A stretch of DNA of 64,000 bases from Beverwykella pulmonaria (Eukaryota; Ascomycota; Dothideomycetes; Pleosporales; Melanommataceae), in assembly GCA_001599595.1 (NCBI GenBank), contig BCHH01000002.1:4564055-4628054 (forward strand). The letters run 5' to 3'. The translations under genes were made by a program, and so were the position numbers. The notes under the pieces are model-generated. The model was not told the origin of the DNA. It saw nothing but the letters and a program-made list of their open reading frames with translations, and made no database searches. This document shows, piece after piece, positions 1 through 12,146 of the stretch (the first letter of the stretch is position 1; each line of letters starts with the position of its first letter).

Positions 1-997
1 TTCACAGATTTTTCGTCTAGCTCAATATCGTAGGGAGTGTTCGGCAAGGTGCGCAGCGAGTTGTCAAAGGACCCCCATTCTGTGTTCACAACCATCTCAC
101 CGGTGGACTTGTCGTAGTCGCCACTGTCCTTATTTTCTGTGAGTTTGGTGACCTTGGCTAATTTCTCAACGTAGGCGCCGTTGGTTCCGGTTCCAAATAT
201 GGCGCCTAGCAGTGTGCCTGTCTTGCCAGGAGATGTGTATGAGCGAGCCATGAGCGTTCCAACCGTGTCGTTGACTAGAGCTGCGACACGCACGGGGAGA
301 TGGAGCTCGTCGATCTCAGCTTGCAGCAGAGCACACACGTCTTTGCCAACGGCATCAGCTATGTCGAAGCCCTTTGTCCAGCGCATAAGGACGCCCTTGT
401 TGATTCCAATCTGCTGCACAGGAAAGGAGAAGGTGAATCCTAGGTTGAATATCTCCTCCTCCTTGACCTTGTCTCCCGTGTTCCGGCGCTTGATGGTCGA
501 AAAGTAGTGCTCTTCGTGGTGCTGCTTGAGGAAGTTCTCGATCTGCTTTGCGAGGAAGGAGAAGAGCTCTTTGGACGTCTTTGCGACCATGAGCTCGCGA
601 GGTATGGCGACCTTGCTCTGGGTGAGGGAAAAGGTGGTGTTGCCGTGCAATTGGATTGAGCAGACGCGGAAGTTGGTGCCGCCTAGGTCGACGGCCATGT
701 AGAGGCCCTGTTGTTGCATGAGTTTTGCAGTTGATTTGTAGAGAAAAGGGCAATTGTTTTCGTACCTTCTCAGTACCATTGGGCACAGCTGTAACGTAGG
801 TTGGAATCTGGCTGAGTTCGGTCCCCTGCTTCTGTAGGCCCTCATCTGCGGCGCATTAGTATAGTAAGTGCGCAGTGTGTGAGTGTCTCCCCAGACGTAC
901 CCATCTCCCGTATGAACTCCTTGACGGCTTTCCTGACATGGTCCTGGTCAAAATCGAACTCGGCAGCGACCCGTTTGGCCTGCTCTGCCAAAGCCAT
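1..997 (-). CDS. glkA: glucokinase (hexokinase family), 3' part beyond window
   Basis: ATP-dependent phosphorylation of glucose to glucose 6-phosphate, first step of glycolysis, cytosolic. Exons read 901-997, 766-845 and 1-707 (minus strand), about 294 codons visible; the family is about 490-540 residues, so the C-terminal part lies left of the window. Visible motifs: phosphate-binding VDLGGTNFRV, FSFPVQQIGINKG, sugar-binding NDTVGTLMARSY, adenosine-side GAIFGTGTNGAYVE and NTEWGSFDN. The stretch LSQIPTYVTAVPNGTEK just before VDLGG resembles filamentous-fungal glucokinase rather than the hexokinase paralogue. Both introns (846-900, 708-765) begin GTACG. I chose the ATG at 997 (MALAEQAKRV), which matches the usual N-terminus; the frame stays open upstream to an ATG at 1363 (see findings). 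Family call sure; glucokinase versus hexokinase fairly sure. Confidence 0.93.
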
Positions 998-2592
998 GCT
1001 GCGTGTGGTGTCTGTGTAGAAGGTGCGAGCAAATTCGACTTGCGGCGGGGGCTTCGGGCAGACCGGTGCGCTCTTAAAAGCAATCGGGTTGCGGAGCGTG
1101 ATGCCTGGCGATGTAACGCGCCAATGGCGCTCTGTGTTAAAGCTCTGCAAGATGTCGTGAGAGAGGTGCGGGGCAATAAACTGGAGGGTAAGCGCGACCA
1201 GGACGAGAAGGACGCTGAACAGGTGACGGGCTGAGAGGAGAGAGCGAGCAGTGGTACGAGGGCGAGGGAGGGAGGAATGGGAGGACGCAAGAGCAGCAGC
1301 GTTGGCCGGCACTGCTGGTGATGGGCGCGCGGTGTTGCTGGCCGCGCTCCACCAACTGTTCATCGAGGGGCGTCGGCGGGGTAGCAGCAGTGCAGGCGGC
1401 CGGTGAATGGCCCGACGAACTCTGGGTCTGCGATAGGTGCACCTGCAGCAGCCGCGAAAGGGGTGGATTCGTCAATTCGCGGCACAAGCAACTACTCACG
1501 GCGCATTTCTCTAGGGTTTTGTGGTGGCAATGGGCGAGAGGAGCATTCGAATGTTGGCCGCGTGACACTCGTGAAACGAGGCGGAAGTGACATCTCGTGC
1601 CGTGTTTCCAAGGCCCAGCCCGCAGCCACCATCGCCCGGCCGTCAGAACCAACCGTCAAGCCATCAACCGTCTGTGACGTCGGCGGCTGAAGCGTCCCGA
1701 TAGAGCGGTCTGCAAAAATATACACACACAACACTGACCCCGCGATAGCCTTATGTGACAGATTGATAGCCTCTTCGCAAAGGAATGTCTTTTTGGTAGT
1801 CGGTTAAAACTATGTATGCCTTGCCACGGGATTACCGTCCTCGGGTCCTCAGCCGTCTCTGGCTTGCCCTCAACTAACTCGCCCAAAAACACGGCTTTTC
1901 ATCTCGACACAAACAAAGAGTACACTCTCTCCGTCCTCAGGGCCACCACCGACACAGCACTGTGGATAGCAGCCCCCCGCAGCACAAAGGCCCAAGAGCC
2001 GGAAAAAAAGAGAAAAAAAGACATGTGCATGTATGGAAATCCCTAACAGGAAAATAACCCAACCCCACTGAGCCGCCCATGCAGTGTAATTAGCGGGCCC
2101 CAGTACATAGCAAGGAGACGTCGTCGTGAGAACGTCTACAATATGTACGATGAAAGACACAAAAAAAAAACTTGAAGGAAATTGCCTTATGCCAAGGTCG
2201 GTCTGTATACGTGCAAAATGTCCTCCCTGAGCCCCCCTCTAATATTCGTTCATTAATTACCTGCCTGCACGCACCGAAGCTGTCCACGACAGTTCATAAA
2301 AGCCACTCGACACTCCATTACTCGCTGTCGAGTGGCAATAAAGACTGGTGCGTATTCGTTTTCCAAAAGAGAAGATGAGTATGAGAGCCAAGGATGGGTA
2401 GATAGACTGCCGTCAATAGCAGATAAAGAAACCAAATGTAGAAAGACCTGTCCATGGCATCCACCTGCCACCTTTCAATCCAGCAGATATATTTCGTCAA
2501 TATGCCGTCCAAGTCGAAGACGCTGATGATGCAAACGCCCAACATACTCCAAGTCGAATGCCGCATATGCGAAATGGAACCCATCACCCGTA
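998..2592. other. intergenic: glucokinase upstream region and 3' flank of the reductase gene
   Basis: No recognised gene. 998-1363 is an in-frame extension of glucokinase discussed as a finding. The rest holds only short frames with no family signature. 2000-2592 should contain the 3' untranslated region of the minus-strand gene ending at 2593. Confidence 0.6.
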
Positions 2593-5289
2593 CTACCGGA
2601 CGCCGAGCGGAGGACGAGGTCCTAGGCTACTCTGGCTGCTATGCGCAGAGTTCTCCGAATCTAGGTGAGCGCTGGCGCTACTACTACCACTCCCTGCGCT
2701 AGCGCTCGCACTTCCAGTCAGACTGCGCACTTGAGAACGGGATTTAGGCGGGTTTAGATTGCTCACCCCAGCGTGTTGTTCAACTTGTTGCGGTGCCACG
2801 GCATTGCCATGGCCTGGCGGATGTTTCGGGACTGGCTGTCGCATCCCAGGAGGCGATGGGCGTCCGTTCGGCGGCTGCATTCCATTCGGGGCATACCCAT
2901 TCGGGGGGGACGGTCTTCCCATAGGCCTAGGGCCTGGACTGAGCGGGTTTCCTGGCGACTGACTTATCCGGCGATTCGTCGCGGGATTCATCGAAGGATA
3001 AGCGCCATAGGAGCCGCCTTGCTGGAATTCGTCCAAACGGGAGGCAGTCAAAGAATTCGCTCTTGATTGTGCACCCATTGTGCCGCGATCCACATCGCCA
3101 TATCGGTTTGAGGAATAGCCCATGAGAGGATTGTTCATGATAGAATCATGAAGACCAGGAACATCAGCCATCAGCCGCGTGCTTGTGCGGTTCTTGTTCA
3201 TTCCAGGCCGTGCAAATGGATTTCTAGAGCGTCCTTGCCCTGGTCCAGGAGCGTAACCCATATCGGGGTTCTTACGAATCTGGTTGGCGCTTGGGACTTT
3301 GCGGTTGCGGCGCGATGTCACACTCATCATATCGAAGTTGTCGGGATCAATAGCAGGTCCGGGGCCACGCGAGGCCATCGGGTCGAAAAAATCATCGTCA
3401 TCGTCATCGTCATCAAACCCACCCATCTGCGACGGAGGGGGAGGTGGGCGCGGTCGGCCGCGACGCATGTTGAGCTCTTGTTCCCTAAGCTGGAGCTCCT
3501 TCTGCCGCAGCATGAGTTCCCGTTCCCGAAGAGTGAAATCGTTGGGTCCTCCTCCGTTCTCGTATCCGCCATTGGCACCGACACCTCCATCTTCGCCAGC
3601 GATATTGTCATACAGCATGAGATGGCTAAACTCCTCGAGATTATTTTCGTCAAGGGATGGTCGTCGTGCTCCATTTGGGCCAGCGCCGTTCATTCCTCGT
3701 GGGGGATACCCATTCATTTGGCCTGGGGGTGGGCCTCGACGCATCATTGGCGGTGCTCCGTTCATAGACGGTGCTCTGCTTCCCGGTCGTGGGCCACCCT
3801 TCATGGGGCCGTTACCATTCATCATAGGCCCATTGCCGTTCATCATAGGTCCATTGCCGTTCATCATGGGCCCTCCGGGAGGCCCGCGAGGCAATGGCGC
3901 TGATGACATTCTTGGTGGTGGCATCGATGGCTGCATACCATTTTGAGGAGATGGGTTGGGTACCGCAGCCGGCCTGGTTCGGTTCACGATGTTGAGGTGG
4001 TGCAGCGTAGCGTATAACGTCTCGATTCGTGGTACAGCGACATTGGCCTCGTGTGCAAGTTTCAGAGGAGCGCCCAGGTATGTTTCGATCTCCATGGGCC
4101 GTTTTGCTTCGAAGTCTTGATACATGGTACTACGGTTGTCTTGAGGAAGTGTCATCTGCTGGATGGTTGTTTCCCGAAAGTCTGCAGGGAGTGTGCAACC
4201 TTGTGCTGTGGCAAGCGACAATAATTCGTCAATCAAGCCCGTAATCAATGCACGAACGCCGACTTTTTCTATCAGCTCGGCGTGGTTGGGTGTTTCAAAA
4301 AGCACACTGGCTGGCTGGAAAGCAATTGCACTGTGGCATGATGTCAGTTGCCGATTCGGCGGAAAGGGAAAAAGCAAGTTTGACGTACCCAATCATCCGC
4401 TCATATTGTTGCTGGCGAATATTTGACGAGACTTGGCAATTCACCTGGCCAGAGCTCAGCGTCATGGAAAGAGCTTCTGCCATGTCGGATTGAATCTGTG
4501 GAGGGATAGAAGGGTTCTTGTTTGCTGGGCCGACCCAAATATCAGTCGCTCCTTTGTGCTCAAACTCGCTCGCGCCGAGCTGTACAATCTCGGCTCCAGA
4601 GACCAATGACAAAACCACGTTCGTCGGAAACCGCTGTTCAAGATATGACTCGACCCCAAGATTGTGCGTAGTGTTCATCAGGATGCATGTGTGTTGCGGG
4701 GAGACGACAGACTCGATGATATTAGCGATATCGTATACATCGGGGAGCGCTTTCACGCAGAGTAGGACGTAGTCGAATGGCTGTTTGGACGAATGTGCAG
4801 CGTCTTCGGGCGTTCGAACGACTGAGTGCCATGTTAGCGGCGTCTCTCGACATGTTCAGAGTTGGGTAGCATACCGGAGTATGGCTTGAAGCGTTCGTTG
4901 CCATACAGAGCGGACCTGGATCGGATTGTCAGCTGATGTGTCATGACGCTGGCGCGAGTGGACCTACTTGAACGAGATGCCGTACTGGGCAACGCTATCA
5001 AATCCCGACTTCCACACAAGTGTCACATCGCAGGCGTTGGTAGCTTGGAGCCGCCACGATAGGAATGCCGAGACAGCATTGCCTCCCACTGCACCCACAA
5101 GTCAGTGTTCATTCGCACCAATGCGCAAGGACGTGAAATTGGAAAGAAACGGAACGTGGCTGCCCAGACGAGCCATCGTCACAAGCCGAATCGGGGACGA
5201 GACACCAGCTGTGAGCTACGTCCGTGTGTGACACACAGTGGAGTTGACGCACCTGATAGAATCCGCAGCCTAGGAACAGCTGGAGCCAT
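2593..5289 (-). CDS. ketopantoate reductase-like (ApbA/PanE) protein with long disordered C-terminal tail
   Basis: Exons 5253-5289, 4968-5088, 4875-4915, 4389-4821 and 2593-4330 join to 2370 nt, 789 residues. The first 330 or so residues look like an NADP-dependent 2-dehydropantoate reductase fold: a Rossmann start SVGGNAVSAFLSWRL around residues 12-26, a middle part ending DYVLLCVKALPDV, and an ApbA C-terminal helical domain (FETPNHAELIEKVG onward). Classical enzymes are about 300-380 residues. The remaining 450 or so residues are low complexity: MMNGNGP repeats, Pro/Gly/Arg-rich blocks, an eight-Asp run, a charged RERELMLRQKELQLREQE helix, and a Ser-rich end. Fungal proteins of this fused type are usually annotated only as ketopantoate reductase family; whether the enzyme is active in pantothenate synthesis is not shown here. 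Start 5289 is the ATG that gives a continuous Rossmann motif after intron 1. Confidence 0.85.
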
Positions 5290-8200
5290 GGCGAGAGCTG
5301 GTCGGCGGGCGATGAAGGGAGCGGCGGATGCTGAGGTGCCAGATGGCCGGCGTGGAAAGCCGCGCAGCCAAGTCGAACGTGAGGGTTGCTGCGACGGCGG
5401 GAGCGGAGAGCGTAATTAGTGATTAAGATAAATTCCGGGAATGAGCGTGCAGTGGTTGGACGACAGGTTACCGGTCCGACATGAAACAGGTGATAAAAGA
5501 GAGGCGTGGGTGGGAGAGGCAGAGAGGCAGAAAGTTATGTCTCAACGGTCGTGAGAAAGTGTGGTGGGCTGCGAAAAGCGGGAACTGCCACACTCTTTGG
5601 CAAGGCGCGACGAATAGGCGTGGCCAGCCAAGGACGACACAATCCGGATCAGTTGAGCGGTCCACGGGTGCCACGGCAGAACTCAGCAAAAGCGAATGGA
5701 CGCTGGCAGCGGAGGGCGCGTGAGGGACGACGGCGAGGAGAGGAGGAGGAGGGGAGGGAAGGAAGGGGAGTGGAGGAGTGGAAGAGTGGAGGAGAGGAGG
5801 AGAGGAGGATGATGGGGCGGACGTGAGCAAGCAAGCAGAGAGCGCAGGCAGGACTTCTGCAGGAGTGTGGAGGGTTGCTACGTCTGCTATCGCAAAGCTT
5901 GATGTGCCACTTCCACGGCCTGCTGGGTTCCTGGCACGGCCTCGTTAGGCGCCGAATCGGGATAGCGGATTGATATGGAAGTCTGCGAGTCGAGCAGTGC
6001 AGCTATTGGCTTTGCAGTTGATTCACGGCGACCAGCGTGGCGAGGCATTGTCCATCATAATGGTTGTGCACCGTCTCCTTCCTCTCACTAATTACTCGGC
6101 ACCACAGTGCTCTTGGGAGGGCATGAGGACCGTTTCTTCTTCCTTCGCCCAACGGCCGCGTATAGCGATACGAGACGCGGTGTGTGACAAGTCCGCTATC
6201 GAGGCTGATCCTAGAGATTGCTCTCAAGCGCGCTCCCGGTTCCGAGCCAAAAAACATCGTTGTCACCCCTGCGTGCGTGTCCGTGATCCCGATATGGAGA
6301 TCTGCCAGGCTCTGAAAAGCTGCAGAGCAACCTGCGCCTATCAGGAGAAAAGCACCGCGGAAAGCACCGAGCATGCGTCTGCTTGCATTCTCGTGGGCTC
6401 ACCATCACGCGTCTTCGCATCTGGACTCTGCGCCGCCCGCCTGCGGCTGTGCAGTTCGCTCCCCAGATCTTGACAGGGAGCGTTCCCTCGTTCATCGCCG
6501 GCGGGCAGGGAATGTCCCACAGTAGGCCGCCGCCAAGCCCGACAGCCTGAACGCTTCATCATCACCGTCGCGGCCTGTAGTGGCTGCTTCGGGCCTAGTG
6601 CCGCCCCAGCACAAACCTGCAGAGTGTCCCATGTTAATCTCCTCGTCTGCTGTGTCCCAACGGTCGTCGCTCTGATGTCATCGCTGATTCGCCGGGCCCG
6701 GACGACCGATGAAGAGCCCCTTTTCAGGATGCTCCTCAGGCAAGCACCGGAGCGGAGCCGTTGTCAACAACTCGCACACTAGACCTCTCGACATCCGAGC
6801 CCGAACCTTCTGTAGACTGCCGCACCGCAGAGGTGCCGGGTGAGACCGCCTTCTTCGCAATGCCAGCGCAATGCCAGCGCAATGCCCACGCGAAGCCAAT
6901 GAGCAACACCGTGCAATAGCCACGCTGTTGTGCCGTCTGTCGCCCCCTTCGCCCTTGTTGCTATTGCAATTTACCACTTCCCGTCATATAATCCATCAAA
7001 TGTGCTTTTCTGGAAACACTGCGTGCATATGGCGTATTTTGCCATGATTAATCCAACGTTATCAAGAACCCTCGCCAAGACATGGCCACATTCAGCCACC
7101 AGAACGCCTCCCAGATGCGCGTAACTAGGTTTCAGCTTGTTGGTCCCGTTTCGGAGCGAGTGGCTTCCCTTTTCTGACCGCCTCTGTGCCCGCAGCGATT
7201 CGCTCGTCCATCTGCGTTTCACTATCCTCAGCATCTTAGCCCCACTGCCCCTCATCCCGCCTTTGCCACATGAACGTCAATCGAACCTCATCCCAAGCAT
7301 CGTCTACTACCCGAAGCAAGAGGCTAAGTCTGAGCAAGTGAAAGGCTCGTTGCCCACCTACTATCTCGCACACCCTTAGCATTATGAGATTACGGATCAG
7401 CTATTTCCGATACACCGAATCAACGTAGCAAAGCTTTTGGCACGGGTGACAGCGGGCGGTTTCCAGGAGACCGCATGTGTCTTCACGCAAGAACGACTTT
7501 CGAGAACGCACTCCCCATCCCAACCATTCGTCCCGCGCCCCTCTTGCAACCCATGGAACGAGCATCCAAAACCGTTGTGCATAACAAGGAAGCTCCTTGC
7601 CAATCACACTGTATACCAAAAACGGCCGAAATCTAAAGGACCCCTCTTAATATGCCCAGGAACATGGATAACGACCATCAGTTCAAAACATTGTTCGTAC
7701 GGACTCGCATCTAAGCGCCAAACCCACAACCAAGAAGAATTGGATGCCTTCCAGCATGGGAAATGAGAATGCCGTCCCCTTTGACCCCTTCTCTATATCC
7801 CTATCCAATGCCCTAGCCTCCATTGCCACATTAACCGTCCAGTCATGATATCGAGCACGCCTATAATTTATCACCTATACGGCGATCTGGCCCAGGCTCC
7901 GTGCCCCGTAGCCGCAGGGCAGGAAGGCGATAAAAAATGCTCCTGCATGCCCGCCTTGCAAGTTTTCTGCGAGCTTGCGAATTTCCAAGGTTTGTCGGAC
8001 CCAATGGACCCAAAATAGAATTTCAAAATTTAGCCTCCATTCAAAAGAGCGAGAGATCGAGACGCGAGATCGAGGCGTAAGCGACTATCAAGGGCGAAAA
8101 AAAAAGGGGATCAAATATTGCCACGTCAACCTTCGCCAATCGCGACACGAAGCCTATTTTCCCAATAGTGACACCAAAATCAATATCATGAGGCTCGCGC

Positions 8201-9833
8201 GTTGGAGTCGACATTGCAGTCGTGTGGCTAACTGATCGCTCACAATCGAAATTTGTGGCTCAAAGCTCAAACCAACCTCTCTACGCCTCTGATCTGCACC
8301 TTCGCTTCTTCCCAAGGTTTTACTCGAAATATCTTCACCGCCGTGCGCTATGTGCGCTGTCCGACTCTTGAAGCGTGGGGCTCGCTGCTCGGTCTCGGTC
8401 CTGTTCCTGACTTGCGGCACCTATCCTGACGTCGGCGGTGGCGTTATCGCCTTCCCCGTCGTGCGTGCGTGCGGGCGGGCCGCGCTTCGTTCTAGAATTG
8501 AACTACCGGCATCGTGACTCTGGCTACCGAGATGATGTGTTAACCGATCATCAGGGTGGAAAATAGGCTTGTCCGCACAAAATTCCTCTGCAGCCGCTTG
8601 AAAACCATATAGAAAGTTCACTTACTGGGGCTAGGGCTTTTGCTATCAAAAGACTATCGAAATTGGATCAAGACTAGCTGCTAAATTCTCCTTTTACTGT
8701 CTTAAGCACCTATTCATGCCGCATACTCCTATTCTCGAACCTCCAATCTAACATCTCTCTTCCCACTCACCGGAACGGGGTAAACGCCCAAGTCCGCTCT
8801 GGCGCTTTGTACCTGTCGCAGTCACTATAGCGCCAACCAATAATTACCCCATGATCCTTCATTCAATCAGATAACGGCCCCCTCAACAATATTAAGCGTC
8901 TGATATTATTTTCTCTCGTCATTGGTCTTGTCAGCATCCTATCCGCAGCGTTCCGCGCATGCACCCCTTTTTCCATCTCAATTCTTGATTTACAATCTGA
9001 CATGCATGTCTCCCAGGATGTGTACGTACCACCACTCCCACCCCTACTGTATGTACCAACTTTTCTCAGGTACCGGTCAGCTTCATTCCATAAGTGATCG
9101 GCATGTTGCAAGGTTTCTGATACTCTCTAAGAAGACCACTTTGCAAGCTGTTCATCTAATAATCAATGTCCTACCCGTACATTGGAAGCGAAATCACATT
9201 TCCAAAATCCATAATTAACAGAGATCGTTATTGCAGAATCATCGTGTTAATGGACAGGCATGCTGCCAACTTCAAGCTTGGTTGTGAAACGAGGTTCGCG
9301 TGATCTTTGGGTTCATTCAACGCAATCCGTCCTGGTCATGACGTGGAAGTCGTGCGTTCCTGAAGTAGTGGGGCCTATTTGAGATGCCTTTGATTAATAT
9401 CGATGAGAAATACCCGTAACGAATAACTATGATAGGTTTCCACGAGACCTGTCCGTTATGAGCATCTATGAATATACCCTTAATGATACACGCAGGCTCG
9501 ACTTCGAATGCACGATCTTCATTGTTTGGGCCCTGCAGTACGACTTCACAAAACCTTCATAAGAGTTGAGATGGTTCCTGGAACGTTGTCTCCATTTTCG
9601 TCGATGGAAGACGCTCGCAAGACATTTGCAAGAGCCGTCTCCGCGCCCTCCACCTAAACTACATAAACCATTAGAAGCCGAACCACCCTACGCCAAGCTT
9701 GCATTTTTGGATGAGATGAAAGACCGAGAACTTGGAGCCCCGAGGAGCAAATCGCATCGTGGAAAGTTTGTGTTTCGAAGTCGGAAAAGAAAGCCGCACA
9801 CAACCAGACCCAATTGCTCGCCAATATGATCGC
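5290..9833. other. 4.5 kb without a recognisable gene
   Basis: Reading frames here are short, overlap on both strands and show no family motif, signal peptide or splice-joined continuation I could find. The first 600 bases are the upstream region of the gene starting at 5289 and carry a polypurine tract. The last few hundred bases before 9833 should be the 3' untranslated region of SUB2. Base composition is not AT-rich, unlike the gaps further right, so it does not look like a RIP-decayed repeat island. Confidence 0.55.
5735..5818. repeat. polypurine (GGA/GAG-rich) tract
   Basis: The plus strand is almost pure G and A, built from GAGGAG, GGGAGGGAAGGAAGG and GGAGTGGAAGAGTGGAG blocks, so the minus strand is a pyrimidine tract. 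It lies about 450 bases upstream of the minus-strand start at 5289. Pyrimidine-rich tracts are common in fungal promoters; triplex or G-quadruplex formation is only a possibility. Confidence 0.6.
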
Positions 9834-11751
9834 TCAGTTGTCCATATAGGTGCCGGAGTCGACGCCATCTTCAGGGAATTCACTATGCCGGGGTTAATTA
9901 GGAAGGGGATTAGAAGATGAGGTGGACATACGGAAGGGCAACATCAAAACGCTCTTCGATTTGCTTAAGAATTGCCTCGTCGTCAGGGCTGCTGACGAAC
10001 GAGATACTCAGACCCTTGGTACCAAATCGGCCAGCACGACCAACACGATGCAGGTACGAGTCTGCCTTCTCTGGCATGTCGTAATTGATCGCCACGTTGA
10101 TTCGCTCCACGTCGATACCACGACCGAAGATATCAGTGGACACACAGATACGAGTCTGGAACTCCTTGAATTCTTTATACCTCTTAATGCTGTGGGAACG
10201 TTAGGTTCAACTCCATTGGTACAGGAAAATAGGACATACCGCTCTTCTTGGCCGATACCCGAGTGGACCGCAGTGCTGGGGAAGTTGCACTCGCGGAGCA
10301 ACTTATCAAGCTCCGTGCAGCGTAGAGTGGATCGCACGAAGATGATGACTTGATTGAACTCAAGCGTATCGAGAAGATCGTTGAGCTTACGATTCTTCTC
10401 GCGCTCATCGAGCTTGATGTAATACTGCTGGAGACCGTGCAGGGTCAACTTCTTCTCGTCATCAACATAGATCTCAAGCGGATTCTGCATGAATTTTTTG
10501 CAAATCACACGGACGTCCTTGGAGAGAGTGGCGGAGAACATCATCACCTGTTTGTGCGATGGGGTCGCCCTGAAGATCGATTGAACATCATTGCGCATGT
10601 CTGTGAGATGGAGTTAGAATGAGTAGAATGGAAATTTGTTGTATGAACTCACCAGGCTGATCTAGCATCTTGTCGCACTCATCAAGTACGAAGTGCTTTA
10701 GGCTTGAGAGACGGAGCTTCTTGTCGCGGACAAGAGCGTTGATACGACCTGGTGTTCCGACGATGATATGAGGGTGCGTGTCCTTGTTAGAAAGGATCTC
10801 TATATCCTTTTGGACCGGGGTTCCGCCGTAGAAGACGCCAACCTTCACATCAGGAAGGAACTTCGCGAAGCGAGCGTACTCGTTTTTGATCTGGTACGCC
10901 AATTCGCGGGTGTGGCACATGACGAGAATTGTAGCGACGCCATTTTCAGGTTTCTCGTCCATCTGCTGAAGAGTTGCCAGTACAAAGACAGCTGTCTTTC
11001 CGAGACCAGATTTGGCCTGGCAGAGAACATCGTTGCCAAGGATGGCTTGGGGGATGGTAACTTGCTGGACTGTAGGCAAGAAAGACAATGTCAGAAAGAT
11101 ATCTTAAATAGATCGAACGAAGTGGTGGGGAGAGAGAGCGTCCGTCCATCGTGCAGTGTGTTATCGCAAGCCCCGTGGGGACAAGCCAACAATTCCAACA
11201 GATCCAACTTTTGCACCACCCTAACAGCGCAGTAGCCTCCTCTTGCTCCACCGCAGACATTCCCAACCATAACGGTCGTCTTAAACAGCCAATGACAAAC
11301 ATCGAGTTACAACAGAGTTTGTGTAGTGCAAGACCGGGGCAGGCCTCATCATACGATAGCATGACCGATCCAGCTTGTCTGCGGTGGAAAGAAATTGCAC
11401 CCGGTCTCTTTGATCGTGCTCGCGATGGAATATCGATTTGCGATGACATCGCCTCGTTGCGTAGATGGACGGGTGCTCTCAGGTGGATGGAAGGCTGAGG
11501 GGAATGTAATTAGACTAACCCTCGGACGGATGTTCGAAGCCACAATCCGTGATCGCTCTGACGAGCTCGTCCTTCAGTAGGAAATCGCGGAAACCAGTGG
11601 AGTGTATGCCGACATAACTGCCCTTCTTGTCACCAGCATCAGCAGGCGCGTTGAGGCCTCCTTTGGCTGCAGCGGCGCTGCCGTTCGCTGGCGCCTCGGT
11701 GGGCTGTATCTCCTCGTCGGAGTAGTCGATGAGGTCCTCCTCGTGAGACAT
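9834..11751 (-). CDS. SUB2: ATP-dependent RNA helicase SUB2 (UAP56 family)
   Basis: DEAD-box (DECD) helicase acting in spliceosome assembly and TREX-linked mRNA export, nuclear. Exons 11520-11751, 10653-11069, 10240-10600, 9933 or 9932-10189 (9932 keeps frame) and 9834-9882 total 1317 nt, 438 residues, the normal family size. Visible: acidic N-terminus [14 protein letters not shown], Walker [32 protein letters not shown] box [11 protein letters not shown], motif [28 protein letters not shown] and motif [12 protein letters not shown]. The short last exon [15 protein letters not shown] is reached by a 49-nt intron with donor GTATGT. The first intron (11070-11519) is 450 nt, far longer than the others. 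It diverges from the RNase P subunit gene at 12147. Confidence 0.96.
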
Positions 11752-12146
11752 GGCGAGATGAAGATCCGAAAAGTAGAAGTGAAGCTGGTGGTGGGGTGTG
11801 TGGAGAAGAGTGAGCTGTGAGCAAGGCTGCCAAACAAAGCGGTCGCAGGCGAAGCTGTGACTCGGCGCGCACGCTGTGCAGTAAAGTCGATCTTATCGGC
11901 CGGCGCAGAGCACAGGAAGTGAGGAAGTAGATGAGGCGGCGAGGTGAGATATCGAGAGGTGGGGGTTGAGGTGGGCAAGAAGGAAGGTGTGAGAAGGCGG
12001 CGATGATGTTTAGCTGCAAAAAGTCTTGGCCAAGCTGCGCTAACCCAAGGCGTCAGGCAAACCGAGCGTCTGTGCGCTACATTTTTCGACTCTCCCAAAA
12101 ACGGCACCACACACCTGCAACCAAGATTTTGAATCCTCAAAGCACC
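11752..12146. promoter_or_regulatory. shared upstream region of SUB2 and the RNase P subunit gene
   Basis: 395 bases separate the two divergent start codons (11751 minus, 12147 plus). Both products act in RNA processing, so a bidirectional promoter is plausible. I did not identify a specific factor site. Confidence 0.5.

Noticed and set aside
3148..3946. Long plus-strand frames opposite the reductase tail
   Set aside because: Antisense shadow of a low-complexity Pro/Gly/Asn-rich coding exon.
5970..6473. 167-codon plus-strand frame in the large gap
   Set aside because: No domain, no coding-like composition, overlapped by several equally open frames on both strands.
11151..11498. Open frames inside the SUB2 first intron
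   Set aside because: Bounded by good splice sites that join conserved helicase sequence; no motif in the frames.
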